DNA of 64,000 bases. Origin: Nymphaea colorata (lineage: Eukaryota; Streptophyta; Magnoliopsida; Nymphaeales; Nymphaeaceae). Each line of letters opens with the position of its first letter. Positions within the stretch are counted from its first letter, which is position 1. The stretch is taken from positions 17,189,716 through 17,253,715 of the forward strand of contig NC_045144.1 of the NCBI RefSeq assembly GCF_008831285.2, written 5' to 3'. Below, piece by piece: positions 13,672-26,319 of the stretch. The notes under the pieces were generated by a model. That model was not told where the DNA came from. It searched no databases and was given only the letters and a program-made list of their open reading frames with translations. Position numbers and translations under genes: made by a program.

Positions 13672-16600
13672 ATGGGAAGGAAGAGTGAGGCCTGGGTTGT
13701 TAAATGCAGTAAGTCTGCCCCCGGAGGTCGCGCCGGTCCCCACTGAGCCCTCACCGTACTCCCCTTCTTCCTTTTTTTTTTTTTTTAACAGGACTATTAA
13801 AAAAGAAAGGAAGCTCTGGTTGATTTTCTTCCCCACCTTCTCTCGACCTCTCACCAACTTGGGTTGCTCCTCCCACTCTCCACTTGCCCCTTTCGTTTCT
13901 CCTTTTTCCTTCTATTATTTATCTCTTGGCAGGAGTCGTCTACTAGTAAAATTCTTTTCCCCATTCGCTTGCCGCAGCACACCTTTCCTGTGAATCCTGT
14001 CGCATACGAACAAGAAGCATAATAAACATTTCTTTGCATGAATTTCAATTTAAGCTAAGTTATATATATATATATATAGGTAAAGCATGTTCTTGAATAA
14101 GTTTGCCACTTAAAAGGAACAATGGGATTTCAGTCTTAAAACCATGGCAGTCCGGATCCCTTATCTTTTACTTTTGAAAATCAAGCCCGTTGCCTAAAAT
14201 CATGGTTGTTATTCATTAGAAAGAAAACATAGTCGTAATTAGCGTCGGAATTTGTGTTGGCAGCAAATTCGGTGGTGAGAAAGGTTCGGCTGCTGATCAT
14301 CTGGGCGAAGGGTGTGTTGTTTTGACCACATGGTAAAGCGGAGGACGTTAAATAGTTGGATTGCAGGAGGGCGTCCCCTACAAGATACCTTGTCTTCTTG
14401 TCTTCTTTATGGCGCTTGTTTCTTTTGTAGGTATCTCTGATCAACCAGTATCAAATAAGTAAAAAAAGTTGAGAGGAGAAAAATATGTGCCTTTTAGATC
14501 TTAGATCCAACAACAGGAGCACGTGCAAAGCTACCAAAGTTGATGATCTTCATTTGGTGCATAACTCAGGATTTCTTGATTTTGCTTTGCTCACAAATTG
14601 ACTACTCAGTGCAACTTCGCGAGCACATCATTATAGGAGTTAAAAAAGGTATAGCCCCCAAAGAAACAGCGAAGAACATCGAATTTCATGAAAAGTTTAG
14701 AGAACAAATCAAACTCTCATTAAAGATGTCAAAGGAGCCTTTTTTATTTGTAGAAACTGAACATTCACCCGAGAGATGTTGCCTTTATTTAATTGGTCGT
14801 TTCAAAGTTTCACCTCAAATCACCGACAAGTACACCTTGAAATGCAATAATTTGTCAGTACAATTAATCAAATACCAGCTAATGCCAATGCCGTGTGTGG
14901 ATCTTAACGTGATCGTCACCGATGAGTAATATAGGCTCGAGACCTTCAGAAATTGAGAAGAAGCATAGTCAGCACAGTGTATGGTCAGTGGTGGCAGGTT
15001 AAAGACTGAGAAGGGAAGTCTGGTAGCTTTGTTATAAGAAGCAAGAAAACTTGAACAATGCTGAAAGGAGAAAACCAGAAAAGGAAAAGAGCGATAGTGG
15101 TTTTTCATAATTTGTGGCAAATGTGTCTTCCCTTTCACACCACCTGCAAGTTGTGACACCGGAAAAAATCATCTGGCGCCCGCCTTTAAGGTATAGATCT
15201 AGACCCATTTTCCTTTATTTGCCGATTATTGCCCAAGGCCGGGGACGTGGATTTTCGTGAATTTATTATTGCTTTCAGACGATGACAAATTCAACGATGC
15301 GTCTTTCAGAATCTCTCAAAGGTGTGCCCTAATTCCGCAAGGGGTTCTTCGTCCCTTTCGTTTCGCTAGTTGTGCCTGTAAAGAAACAGTGAGCTTGCTG
15401 TCTACGCGTGAGATGGGGCCACCTGGCCGAGAAGATGGCGTGCGTGCTTACGCAATGGGCTTTAATGGCTTCCCTCCCAAGTCCCACCGTTGCCATAGAA
15501 CCGAAACACACTGCCTCACCCGCAAGGAATTTAGTTCCACGGCCAATCTCCCAAAAAATTACTTGTAAAAAAAGTTAGTGAACGCCAAAGTTTGGTAATG
15601 AATTTAGGTTTTGATTCCTTATCACCACCACTTCTGTTTGACTTTAAGATGAACCGCAATTCCCTTGCATGCTTAATGAAGTTCATTTGAAGTGTAGCCT
15701 ACATTGTGATGAATGTTAAGCTGATAGTTGGAATAAGGATTGGGGATGAAGAAACAAATCCAATCCTTTTTTTATGTTTTCCTTACACTGAAGATCACAT
15801 GGACTTGATGATATCTTCGTAGTGCCCTTCTAGCTGCTGCTAGCGATTCAGAAACCTCCTGCGATTCCGCTCCAAGAAATGAGTTGAGACATGAGGCCGT
15901 CTCAGGTGGGCGCGCGGCGGCGCGAGTGGCGTTCTTTTGTGTTGTGCGGGCCGTCACGTTCAAAAAGAAAACGAGGAAGCTAGCTGAGGGTGACCGGCAA
16001 TATTGAAAAGCGAAAACCTGCATGGGGTGAGAAGGACAGAAAGATAGCCATCTGATGACGATGATGCTGATGTGTGCACAGCTTCGCTTACACCGACGGG
16101 CGTCTCCGGCAAATGGTTGCAGCTTCTCCCCACCATCGCTCCATATTACTCATATTAATTTCATAATTTTGACTTTTTTTTTTTTTTTGGTAAACGGAGA
16201 AAGAAACCTAACACCTTGACAAGAGGGGGAAAAGAAAAAAGTTTAATAACTCTGTTGGAAATTGTGGGCTTGTATATGGCATTGACAAGAGGACCTGAAG
16301 TTGAGTGCATTCTTATCCAATAACAAATGAATCAAATAAATAAATGAGGCCAGTGGCGCTTTTTTTCATTGTCTATGCAATAGACGGGCCGCAAAGCAAA
16401 CAAAGACAATAATAAAAAATAGTACAACAAATCAAGGAAGAACTTTAAGAAGCGGTAGCAGAGGCCGCTGATGGAGGTAAAGCCAACGTATAAAGGAGAA
16501 TGAGCGAAGATTAATTGAAAAGATGATCGCATCTACTACTTTCTAGTTTCAACCCTCGTAAGAATTCTGTGCAGTTCCCCTGTTGTAGATTAGTTGATAA

Positions 16601-18092
16601 TACTCACCTTCACATTCCTCTGTTTTCGTTGGTGAAGAAAACGACCGAGCGTGCTCTAACCGTAACTTCTGTTGGGGAGGACACCCGCCAAAATCTGATT
16701 GAGCGTAAGCCAATCAAGGTAATCTACAACTAAGTCATTCGATAAAAAAAAAAAAAACAAGTACTAAGTCCAATAATTTACTGCGTTCTCCTGCGGGTTG
16801 CCGATTGATTACAGTAAAAGAGACAAAAAGTACGTCAAACTCCATTGTGTGGCTTCTCCATGTCCCGAAGAGGGTGATGCTCTCTTGTCTTCCATAAAAT
16901 ACAAGTTCAGGCAACAACAGAGCTATCAGCTAAGCCGATATGCGCCCACAGATTTCAGAATCAGACATGGCTGCAACAGTATGTGAAGAAAATTAAGAGG
17001 CTTCTTAAATGAGGTGCAGTGCATCATAGGCGGGCGCCGCGCCCTTCATCTTCATCGTCTGATTCGACCATCAAGCGGTGGGTGGCGGGTCCATCTCAAG
17101 CGACGCCACACTCTCCCTCTACAACGTAACAAATCCTCTCTCTCTCTCTCTCTCTCAGTCCAAGAAAAAGATGAGATGGGGCCAGTTAGAGACGCCAAAT
17201 TGACCTCCTCCTCTCCAAAAATAAACCCTGCAGCTACTAGAGACAGAGACGCCATGCCCATCCATGACATGCACAGCCGACCGCATGAACAACCTAATTC
17301 CTTTAATTTTTTCCTACCTTGCGTTCGCAGTCATCGGATCGGTCGGCCTTGCACAACAACAAAAAAAAGCGAAGAACGGCCGCTGATTGGACAGATGAGC
17401 TCAATTATTTGTTGCAAGATGCACGTCTTATAAACAATATTGCTGTAATTGTTTAATGTGGTGCATGCATGTCTCATAAGCTGCTCGTGGAATCCGCGGG
17501 CCTTGCTGCAGATGGCAGCGCCCCGGACAATATTCACGTGCTGACCCAAAGTGTACTGACCCGATTTTTGCTGGGGCCAATTAAATTAAATTAATCTCTC
17601 AGAATTTGACGCATCTTTTTTGCTTTTATTTGCAGATGAAAATTAATAAAACCCAAAGTGTACTGACCCGATCACTCAGGTCAGGTGAGGACAGCCTGTT
17701 GCACATGGAAGCCATGCTTTTAGTTATTTCGGTAGGTGAAGGGATCAAGATTTCGCTTTTATTCGTGTTTTGCTTCCTTCGCCATCTTGTTCATTCGTCC
17801 GGTATAAATCTAATAACGTTATTCTTGGATAAGGACCCAAATGAAAATTTTGAATAAGCTTAGGAAAGTATATATATATATATGAGGAAGCTGTACACAA
17901 TTTGGATATCAGGAAAATGTGGGGACATTCTCCGACGGCCAATCCGCAACGCAATTGAGTATATATATAGATGCAAATGTAATTCGTCACGCATAGAGTA
18001 TTGTTTGCCTGAACTTATCCCAGCTTATGCAGTGCAGTCTAAGAGGAAACTTCAAGTTGAAGATGACTATGTCTCCAGGAATGTGCCCTACT

Positions 18093-18148
18093 TCTCTCTC
18101 TCTCTCTCTCTCTCTATAGATATATATACATATATATATATATATATG
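18093..18148. repeat. Compound microsatellite (CT)n-(TA)n
   Basis: A run of CT dinucleotides is followed by interrupted TA dinucleotides. Ordinary plant simple repeat in non-coding DNA. Confidence 0.9.
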
Positions 18149-18504
18149 ATTTGGGAAAAAAGTTATTCCTCTCAATTGCAACAATCACACTTCTCCTTTG
18201 ATTCGGAAAATTAAAATCCTAATGTTAAGATAAAAGCATAAGTTTACAGGCATCTATCGTTCTCTCTAATATATCTATAAAGTATACAATTTTAGGTTTC
18301 CAATTTTACAAATAAGAATCATCCCACCCAACCCCACCACCCCCCCGCGTCGAGGGTGAAACGAAGCGTATAGCAAGTCAAAGCATACGTTAATTAAATG
18401 ATCCCATAAAAACATACAAAAATCCCCGTAGCTGACATTGGTTTTCCTTATTGTTTTTTCAATCCATATTTCAGATCACAATATATAGTTTTTAGACTGG
18501 AAAA

Positions 18505-18672
18505 CATGTACTACTGGTGATAAAAAAAAATACGTGTATTAAAATGTAAAATTAAGCTACATTAAACATGTACTAGTGACAAAAAAAATGTGTTAAAATG
18601 TAGGATTAAGCTACATTAAAGATGTACTGGTGAGAAAAAACGTGTAGTAAAAGGTAGAATTAAGTTGCATTC
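18505..18672. repeat. Three-copy degenerate minisatellite, 52-62 bp unit
   Basis: Three consecutive units begin near 18505, 18567 and 18621. Each has a GATGTACT or CATGTACT start, a GTGA-plus-poly(A) stretch, a GTGTA/TTAAAA block and an ATTAAGCTACATT end. Lengths differ (62, 54, about 52 bp), mostly through the poly(A) tract. No coding content. Confidence 0.8.
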
Positions 18673-19645
18673 ATGTAGGCATACTTCGACATTGTTTGGA
18701 GAGCATGTACTGTGCGTATATTCGTGAAAGGCTAGAGAAATTCAATTTGCACTAGTGATAGTTATGCCTTTGAAATCTTGAACCGTATAGTGATGAGATC
18801 CGAATGTGGCAGCACGGCACATGGGCGTAGAAATAACGTAACCAACAAAGCACGAAATGCAAGATAGTTTGATGTGCTAATTAGAGAAATGTATTGTATG
18901 ATACAGCTCCTTAGCCTTAAAAGGGCAAGTTTGATGGTAATGGGGCCTTTTGGTCCGTTTCATAGAAGGAAATCATCCAAGCATGCATGCATATCATGAC
19001 TGATACTAATGCATGGTTGACTGAAGCTTGGGAATGATGTGTTGTGACAGGGTCCGGCAATCGTTACACACACATTTAAAATCCTTGGCAAATAATCCAA
19101 TGAGTGCATGTTAGTTAGTACTCAACGATGAATCCAGGTTTTGCTGAAGGCTTGGAGAAGCAATAAACTTGTTGAAAATTTAAGCCGATGACACCTGGGC
19201 TTGGGCGCATACAAGTGACGCCATCGATGCATTTAAAATTTAGAGCGTAGTTGAGACCAAGTTGGGACGAGGGGGTGGGACTTGGGACCTGGCAGATTCA
19301 GAACTCAATAATATTGAAGGGGAAACATGACGAAATTGATAAAAGTGGGAAAGAAAAGCCATTGCCCCATGGGATCCCATGAACTCGGGAGGGGTTTGAG
19401 GTTCGCCGCGCAGAGCCAGGCTAAGCTAAAGCCCGTTCGGTCCCTCTCGACGTTCGAAACAGGGTTAAGGCCCTTGAACAAATCTTAGCCATCGAGGGTT
19501 GGGTGGCGCGAACATTTGTCAAAAGTGCGCCCTCCAAAGGCGCTAAGTCCTAGCCGCAACAACGTAAAAGGAAGCGCTCCGGCTTCCCGGCTACTTGGAG
19601 ACCTCGTTTTCATCTTCAGGGGCGACATTGAGAGAGCAGAGAGGC

Positions 19646-19930
19646 ATGCCGCGGTTCGATCCATGGAACGTGTTCTTGAAGAGAGAGTGGAACCGGAATT
19701 GGCCGTTCCTCGTCGGCTTCGCCATCACCGGAGCCCTCGTCACCAAGCTCACCGCCAGCCTCACCGGTCTGCTTTATCAATTTCTCCCCTCTCCCTATTT
19801 GTTTCCTTACAACGACTCTCGCGTCGCCATTTTCATTCTGATCCCTGCTCTCGTTTTTGCAGAGGAGGATGCGAAGAATTCCCCCTTCGTGCAAAGGCAC
19901 AGGAGGTTTGTGTTCATCCTAACTGTCTAG
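19646..19930 (+). CDS. Mitochondrial ATP synthase 6-kDa subunit
   Basis: Small plant-type subunit associated with the membrane part of mitochondrial F1Fo ATP synthase. Exon 1 is 19646-19766 and exon 2 starts at 19863, with an intron of 96 nt (donor ACCG|GTCTGC, acceptor TTTTGCAG|AGG). The start MPRFDPWNVF, the core KREWNRNWPFLVGFAITGA with one short hydrophobic segment, and the tail EEDAKNSPFVQRHRR match the family in order and spacing. Read straight on, exon 2 stops at 19930 and gives 62 residues. The family usually ends at the RHKR-like tail, about 55 residues. A donor at 19906 (CACAGGAG|GTTTGTG) could instead splice to the AG at 24405-24406, adding one base to complete Arg55 followed directly by TAA. 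Which end is used cannot be settled from sequence alone. Confidence 0.9.
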   Translation: MPRFDPWNVFLKREWNRNWPFLVGFAITGALVTKLTASLTGLLYQFLPSPYLFPYNDSRVAIFILIPALVFAEEDAKNSPFVQRHRRFVFILTV

Positions 19931-22791
19931 GTTTTCCTGTCCTTAAAATGGATTTCTAGGCTTTCTTTCTTACCCAGGCCTTAATCTGCATCTTGTACTC
20001 TGCCCCGAAATCGATGCAGTTGGCATTTGCAGTATATCGGTTTACGTTTGTTTGGTTTTCCAACAAATTTAATTTCGTTGGGTTCTTTTGAATCTTCAAT
20101 AAAGGATCACGAGTAGGTTGATATGGAATTGGTAAATTTTTGCGTATTCAGGAAATGACACAAAATTTCATCGTCTTTGAAGTCACGTAAAGTCTGGGAC
20201 CGCTAAAGGCTCTACTAGAGGGGTGCGAGGGACTTTAACAAAACGGCTCTACGGTACATGGCTATATGCCGCAAGGCTAGACACACGTTGTGCACAGTAA
20301 GGTGGCAATTTTGGGAAGTGGATGACTGGCTCCAGAAGTTCCGGAAAGATGAAGGATGATGGGATGTCGCAGTCTCAATTGGCCTTTTGCGGCCTGACGG
20401 ACGGCCGTGTTGAGCGGCTGCCATGGCTGAGCTGTTGTATAGCCAGTGAACTTGGTCAGCTTCGGTCTTGCATCTTGTTAGGCGTTTGAAATAGTTGGTG
20501 TTCAAGTTTAAACTTTCATATGGATAATTTAAGTAAGACGAGGGTTTCATTGATTTGAGAAATGGATTTAAAGTTAAGAAACGATGGTTTCTGAAGGCAC
20601 TTTTGATGTGTTTCTCTTGAATGTGTACCATTAGGATATTCATGAAAATCTGCATGGATTTAGAAATAACTCCCCTGGTGGACACATACGCTGTGCTTGC
20701 AACCATGTCTGCTGGCACATCGTTGGTGAAAGAATGTCAAGTGTGAAGAAAAGATTTTGGTTGACGCCTTTTGAGCAAAGCGGGTGTACAGCCTAAAAAG
20801 AGGAGGTAAAGCTACTTTTTTGGCTGGTGGCTTCTTCGAGTATTAGTTGTTGGTGGAAGGAAGCTTGGTATGGCAGACACGCAAGTGCTTGATATGTGGT
20901 TGGGCTGAGTAAGGAACTCAAAAAGAAAAAACACTGTTATGAAATCTGAATCAGCAACTAAGTTGGAAAGCTACACTGGGTATGGGTAGGACGTTTGTAT
21001 GCTTGAACACTTACTGCACATCGAGTCAGCGATGAGGCACATTGGCGAAATCAACTTGTTGAATGACTATATTGTCAGATTGGTAGGATGCTATTGGATA
21101 CTAGTGAGGTGCTTAGACATGGTGGGATGCTTTAATTGATTGCCTTTCCTGGTAACAGATGACTATGCACTTAGATTATTTGGAATTTTGTTGGATGAAA
21201 GAGAGTGGGATCACTTAAATGATTGAAAGCATATGACTTCCATTAATGTCTTTAGAAGGTGCGAATAGACGGAAGGCTAGCTGCAAGTGAATGGTCTTGC
21301 AACAGAGCGTAGGTGGATTAGAGAGTCATTCCTTGGTTAAGACATGATTTATTGGTGCAAATTAGCAGTTTGTGTCATACCCACACACATATATACAAAT
21401 ACATGCACACACAAAAACACCCTCTCTCTCTATCTCTCTCCTCTATGTTTCTTTGCTACATTTAATAAAGAAAAATATGTTCTGTGATTTTCAACTTCCT
21501 AATCTTGCTCAAACTTTGTTCTGAATAACTTAAAACATGTTCCTCTTCTTTGTTAGCAGTGGATTTTGTATGTGTGTGCGGACAACGAACAAGCCAATGC
21601 ATGTTATAAATGTGTCCTATTTTACATATCTTTTTCTGTTAAGTTCGTTTGACAATCAAAGGTTCTACAATTTAGGTACAAGTTTTCATAATATTCAATG
21701 CCACCAATGAAGTATGTTGTTTGTTTGTGTATGCTTATATTCATTTTTGGACTAAGACAACCAAGCCTACGTACTTCTAGTGTGTTATTTGTCACTTGGT
21801 TGTGATTAACCTCATATTTCTGGTTTGCAAAAGTGAAATCAACATGTTGCTAATGCTAAGTCTTTCATTTTTGGACTTAAAACCCATATAAGATCAAGTG
21901 CAGCATAAGGTTTGGTCTTTGTGAGTAGTTGGCAAAATCAAAGGGTGTAAACTGTAAGTATCTTCAAGGTTCATGACCTACTAGAAGTACAAGTCCTTTT
22001 TGTGTTCACATATTGACTAATTTGGTCGGGTAGAAAACTGTTTGTGCTACTAATTTAGCATTCGTGCCTGCACTTATCTATGCTTTATGATCTGAATAAT
22101 GTTTTTTGCATCAAAAGACCCTTTGTTGTTAAAGGTACTTATAGTTTATTCATGCTACATTTAAAAGCTTAAACTTCATTTATCATTAACCCCTGAAGTT
22201 ACATATACCTGAAGAACCATGGCTTAAAAGTAGCTGTTTTTTTCTGAATTATCATGGTGCATGAAAATTCATCTAGTAATAATAGGAGCAGTTGTCGAAA
22301 TTGGAAGTCAAATGCATCTGTCAAAGCCTTAAGAACACTAGTTGGGAGCAGTTGGTTTTAGTCAATCCAATTCGATCGTCTAAAATAAAATCAATGAGAA
22401 GGTTTAGCGATACAACATTTAGTGTACCAAAGTGATAATGAACATAAAATTTCATTATGAATCATGTAAACCACATAATGCCAAACCATGACAAACTGAA
22501 ACTTGAGTATTTAATATTCCTTAAGAGTTTGTATATACAATATGTGTGTGTGTGTACACAAGCAAAACATGTATACCGAGTTGGAAGAAGAGAGAAACAC
22601 TGAAAGAGAGTCCAAAAGGATCTAAAGCGGTGGGGGTCCTTCAAGCATGTTTGCAGCTTCATAAGTTTCCAATAGGGACAAAAAATAGCTGTGCAGGCAT
22701 TTTTGGTACTTTATTTTATTTAAGATAACTGTATGAGTTTTATTTATATAAGAAAGGAAAGAAAATAAAGTGGCACCTGTTAACATTAAGG

Positions 22792-23068
22792 GGCTCTTTG
22801 GATGACAAACTAAATTGTGTTTTGGAGACAGCGTTTGGGTGATGTCAAAACTGGGTTTGTGGAATAGTTTTGCCAAAAGTCACAAAACTCATTTTTCGAA
22901 AATGCTTGATAAACCCATAGAAAATTGGGTTTTGCCCCCTCCTCCAGTTTTTTGTCTTATCACCAAAAAATACAAATCAAGTTTTTAAAACTGCTTAAAA
23001 ACTCATTTTTTCACAAAACTGGTGTTCACAAAATGCCGTTTTTTCTAGGGTGTCATCCAAATGCTGCC
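22792..23068. mobile_element. Tourist-like (PIF/Harbinger) MITE
   Basis: The left end reads GGGGCTCTTTGGATGACA. The reverse complement of the right end reads GGCAGCATTTGGATGACA, so the terminal inverted repeats are about 18 bp and imperfect. Flanks are TAA on the left and TAC on the right, compatible with a decayed 3-bp TAA duplication. The interior repeats short blocks of AAAACT and AGTTTT in both orientations, so the element could form a hairpin. No coding capacity. A related element lies at 40138-40432. Confidence 0.65.
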
Positions 23069-24721
23069 TACATCAACTACTAGTTACTGATTGGTCAGCC
23101 TAGTCATCCTACTAGTGTCCACTGCCCAAAGTATGTATAGCTGACATAAAGAGCAGGGACTGGATGTCTGACTAGTGCATAGGTTGATTAGGCGATGTGT
23201 TGGAATGACTAGCCCCTATTTTGATACCAAAAATAGTGTCAACATCAAGAGTTTTTGGCTGTGACTGTGTGATCGAAGGGCATAAATAGACTAGTTATAC
23301 TCTTTTTTGAAAGAACAATAATTTTAGGATGCTAAATAACCAGATTAGTTGCCATTCAACAAGCTTTAAAGTGCCAAAGTGCTTCAGATGATTTGGGAAG
23401 GACTGTTTGTAAAAGATCTGAGATTAAAGTTTGGATTGTTGTAACAATTGCTTAACATAGGCTTACACCAAGCTTTTCCATGGGCTACGACCATAAGACT
23501 ATTTCTTTATGGTGGGAAATTCTGATACAGGGACTTGAACACTAGAGTAGAATATGGAACTAATAGAAAAAGGCCCGAGAAAAGTTCTATGTGTAACTGG
23601 TTTCCAACTAAATCTTCTTTATGTATAAGCTTAAATAAGCTTATGCTTTCTGTATTGACTGCATATGGGTCCTGACGTTTGTCAAGCTTCCAGACTGAAA
23701 TTCAGAGTGAAACTTTGATCTCCTGGTTAATGGTTGATGACCTTAATACCACATCGGTGTCATATTTATATAAAAACGTTGACATGTAAATGTTTATATC
23801 TAGTTGTTGTTTATATAGATAAGTGTCACTTTAAAATGTTTTAATGGTAACTATGTCAGTAAGAGATGGAGGTTTACTTTTGCATCATTGAGCAATTACT
23901 GAATTTTGTCCCTTTTCCTTGATGTCCTGCTGCATTGGCATTATTATTTGTTGGCTTTTATGAGGGATTTCTCTAGGAATCCATTGACCATGACACGATG
24001 ATAGAGGAATTATGTCCGTGTTAAGTTCCAGTGAAAACAGTAGGGTTGAATGAACGATTGGGACAATGACAAGGAGGACTTGTTCCATTAAAGCATGTCC
24101 GCTACATGGGAATTTATCGATAGAAATAGCTAGCACTTACCAACCATACATCTCAATTTGGTAATCACTTGAAATGACACTGTCTAGCGGGGTCCAGGAT
24201 TACCTTAACTGTGGTCGCAAATCCTAATCTTTCACAGCCAGTTTCACTTTCTTTTGTTATTGGCTATCTATATCTGTCTCCACGTTCCATTTCTTATTTT
24301 TCCGGTGCTTCAGTAGTCAATTCAATCTGTCTTCCCTTTTTTTTGTTTCTCTATCAATATGTACGTGTGATACTCGTGCTGGTTTGACATATCGTGCTTC
24401 CTGTAGGTAAACAATTTGGATCTCTGATTTCACCGCCGGAAAAGCCTTGTGGCACATTGGACATGGTTTTCATAAATTGAATTGCAGTCGACATGGTTGT
24501 TTCCCTTTCCGTTCAAACTCTCCATTTTGTTTTCCTCTTGCCCTTGAGGCTGATAAATAAAAGACTGGGAAACAGAGACATGGTTTAGGGTCTCAGCTCT
24601 TGACGTTTTCGCCATTAAAGTGGACAAGGTCTACTATCCTATGTAGGCATTCGATATGAATTCCAGTTTCTGTAGATGGTTTTTGATTTATTCACTACCA
24701 GTTGTTCGCTCCTTGTCGTGT

Positions 24722-24747
24722 GGGTGTGGGTGTGTGTGTGTTTGTGT

Positions 24748-24781
<34 letters not shown>
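24722..24781. repeat. Compound microsatellite (GT)n-(GA)n
   Basis: Interrupted GT repeats followed by a pure GA run of about 30 bp. Non-coding. Confidence 0.9.
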
Positions 24782-24785
<4 letters not shown>

Positions 24786-26133
24786 CCTACGCAATTTTCC
24801 TTCTTAGCACACTCTCGAATGTCTTAGGGAAATATGGATTGTTCAATGCTAAAACCACTTGGAAAGGCAGGAGCGGTTGAGCAATGATAGTTGTTGATGA
24901 TGAGGGTTGCTCGTTTATGCGGCTACTGGAGCAACCGGGGTGCTACCGAAGGCGATGCGGGTTTGCTCCTTGGGAGCGTCCTGACGCTGGCGCTCCATTA
25001 GCCCTCTTTCCTCATCAATCTTGCGGATCATTTCGCCGAAGAGTACTTTTCACAGGTTAGGCATGTTTCTATTTTTCTTAATCAAATATATTATCTGAAG
25101 AGGAATGTATGGCTGAATGCCTCAGGAGCATCGGCTACGGTTCTGCCTTGTGAGGGATTGAGCCCATGGGCATGGACTTGTGACTTCCCAGTTCCCGTTG
25201 GACTGCCATAGTCCTCCGACTGCCTCTTTCTCAAGTCATCTCCATCGTCCTAAGACAAAGAAGGCTGTCAAACCGTAGGTCCTTGTTTTTCATCCCAATG
25301 GAAACTCAGTTCAGGTTGCATTTGACCCATGTAGAATTCAAGGAAATATTGGAAATCTCAAGCAGGAATATGGTTATCGGAGATGTTTAGGCCGACCCAA
25401 TTTAGATGGATCTCATCCAGCGGTCCATCTTTTCTCTCTAAACTACCTAATTATCCAGCATGAATTAGAAATATTGTTCTACAGCATCGCTCGTTTCAGG
25501 GGAGTTTATTCCCGTTCAATAAACAGCTACTCGTTTCAGCACAAAACAAAACAAAAACTTTTTCTCTTGAGAAAAAAATTCAGCCTATGAAATACTTTCT
25601 TGAAGTACGTTTGATTCGAGGTAGTCGGAAGAGGTAGAGCCAAGTATCTTGCTCTACTACTTTCTCAGAACAACCGGACAAAGACGTCCTTTTCTGAGTA
25701 ACAAGCACAATTCAATAAATAGCATCAGCGTTCATCGAGTTGTTCTGCCTATCAGTTCTGTAGCTTTTCATTGTTTAGCATGACACGTTGGAGGGCATGC
25801 TGAAACGTATACATTCACATTGGGTTCAGCTTAAGCTGGTGGCCCAATAACTGGTTTGAATTGTGGCAACATGGGAGAGGGAAAGGAATGCACTGCTCGA
25901 ACGGATATGGAATCGGAAACCCCGTCTTAGAGTGGGGCCGAGAGTTTTTTTTTGAACAACCTCGTCCATACATCTCGCGATGGACGGCTGTATACAGGGG
26001 CTGCACATGACGCTGTTACTTTCTGCTTCTGGCAAAGTGGGGAGGGGAGGGGAACCGGAAGGAAGCCCACGCACCGGTACCAGCACGACCGCCGGGTACG
26101 AGCACGACCTCCCAGTTGCTGACTGCGTCTCTT

Positions 26134-26240
26134 TCTCGCTCTAAAACCCTAACCCACACTTTCAAAGCGCCGACTCTCCCTCTCCCTCTCTCGCTCTAAA
26201 ACCCTAAACCCTACCATTCAAAGCGCCGCTTCTCCCCTCC
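26134..26240 (+). promoter_or_regulatory. Duplicated telo-box promoter module of CBF5
   Basis: Two direct copies with a 55-bp period (26134 and 26189) share TCTCGCTCTAAAACCCTAA and, further on, TTCAAAGCGCCG followed by CT-rich DNA. Telo boxes AAACCCTAA occur at 26144-26152 and 26199-26207; the second continues as a further AAACCCTA from 26206. Telo boxes are known to be common near transcription starts of plant ribosome-biogenesis and translation genes, which fits dyskerin. The module lies about 100-190 bp before the CBF5 start codon, so it is probably proximal promoter or early leader. Confidence 0.75.
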
Positions 26241-26250
26241 CCCTCTCTGC

Positions 26251-26252
26251 CT

Positions 26253-26291
<39 letters not shown>
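26251..26291 (+). repeat. CT-rich tract in the CBF5 leader
   Basis: Interrupted then pure CT repeats end about 29 bp before the CBF5 ATG. Pyrimidine-rich leaders of this kind are frequent in plant housekeeping genes. Confidence 0.85.
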
Positions 26292-26293
<2 letters not shown>

Positions 26294-26319
26294 CTGAGAA
26301 GGGCGTCAACGAGCCCACC

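Larger units (their letters stand above)
13700..19500. other. Intergenic region between ACS and the ATP synthase subunit gene
   Basis: About 5.8 kb without a supported gene. The first few hundred bases should hold the ACS promoter and leader, reading leftward. The longest frame (14540-14929, 129 codons, plus) has no recognisable domain. Microsatellites occur at 14060-14080 (AT), 17136-17157 (CT), 17870-17882 (TA) and 18093-18148 (CT then TA). A three-copy minisatellite lies at 18505-18672. Confidence 0.6.
19931..26100. other. Long gene-free region, possibly an intron of the ATP synthase subunit gene in its first part
   Basis: No protein similarity was recognised. The region holds simple repeats (near 21360-21440 and 24722-24781) and a Tourist-like MITE at 22792-23068. 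It may contain a 3' terminal exon of the ATP synthase 6-kDa subunit gene from 24407. A minus-strand frame at 25826-26086 just upstream of CBF5 is unrecognised. Confidence 0.5.

Noticed and set aside
13484-13993. Plus-strand open frame opposite the first ACS exon
   Set aside because: Overlaps the conserved ACS start on the other strand and includes a poly(T)-derived Phe run; no similarity.
14540-14929. Plus-strand frame of 129 codons in AT-rich DNA
   Set aside because: No domain or conserved motif was seen, and the start context is poor.
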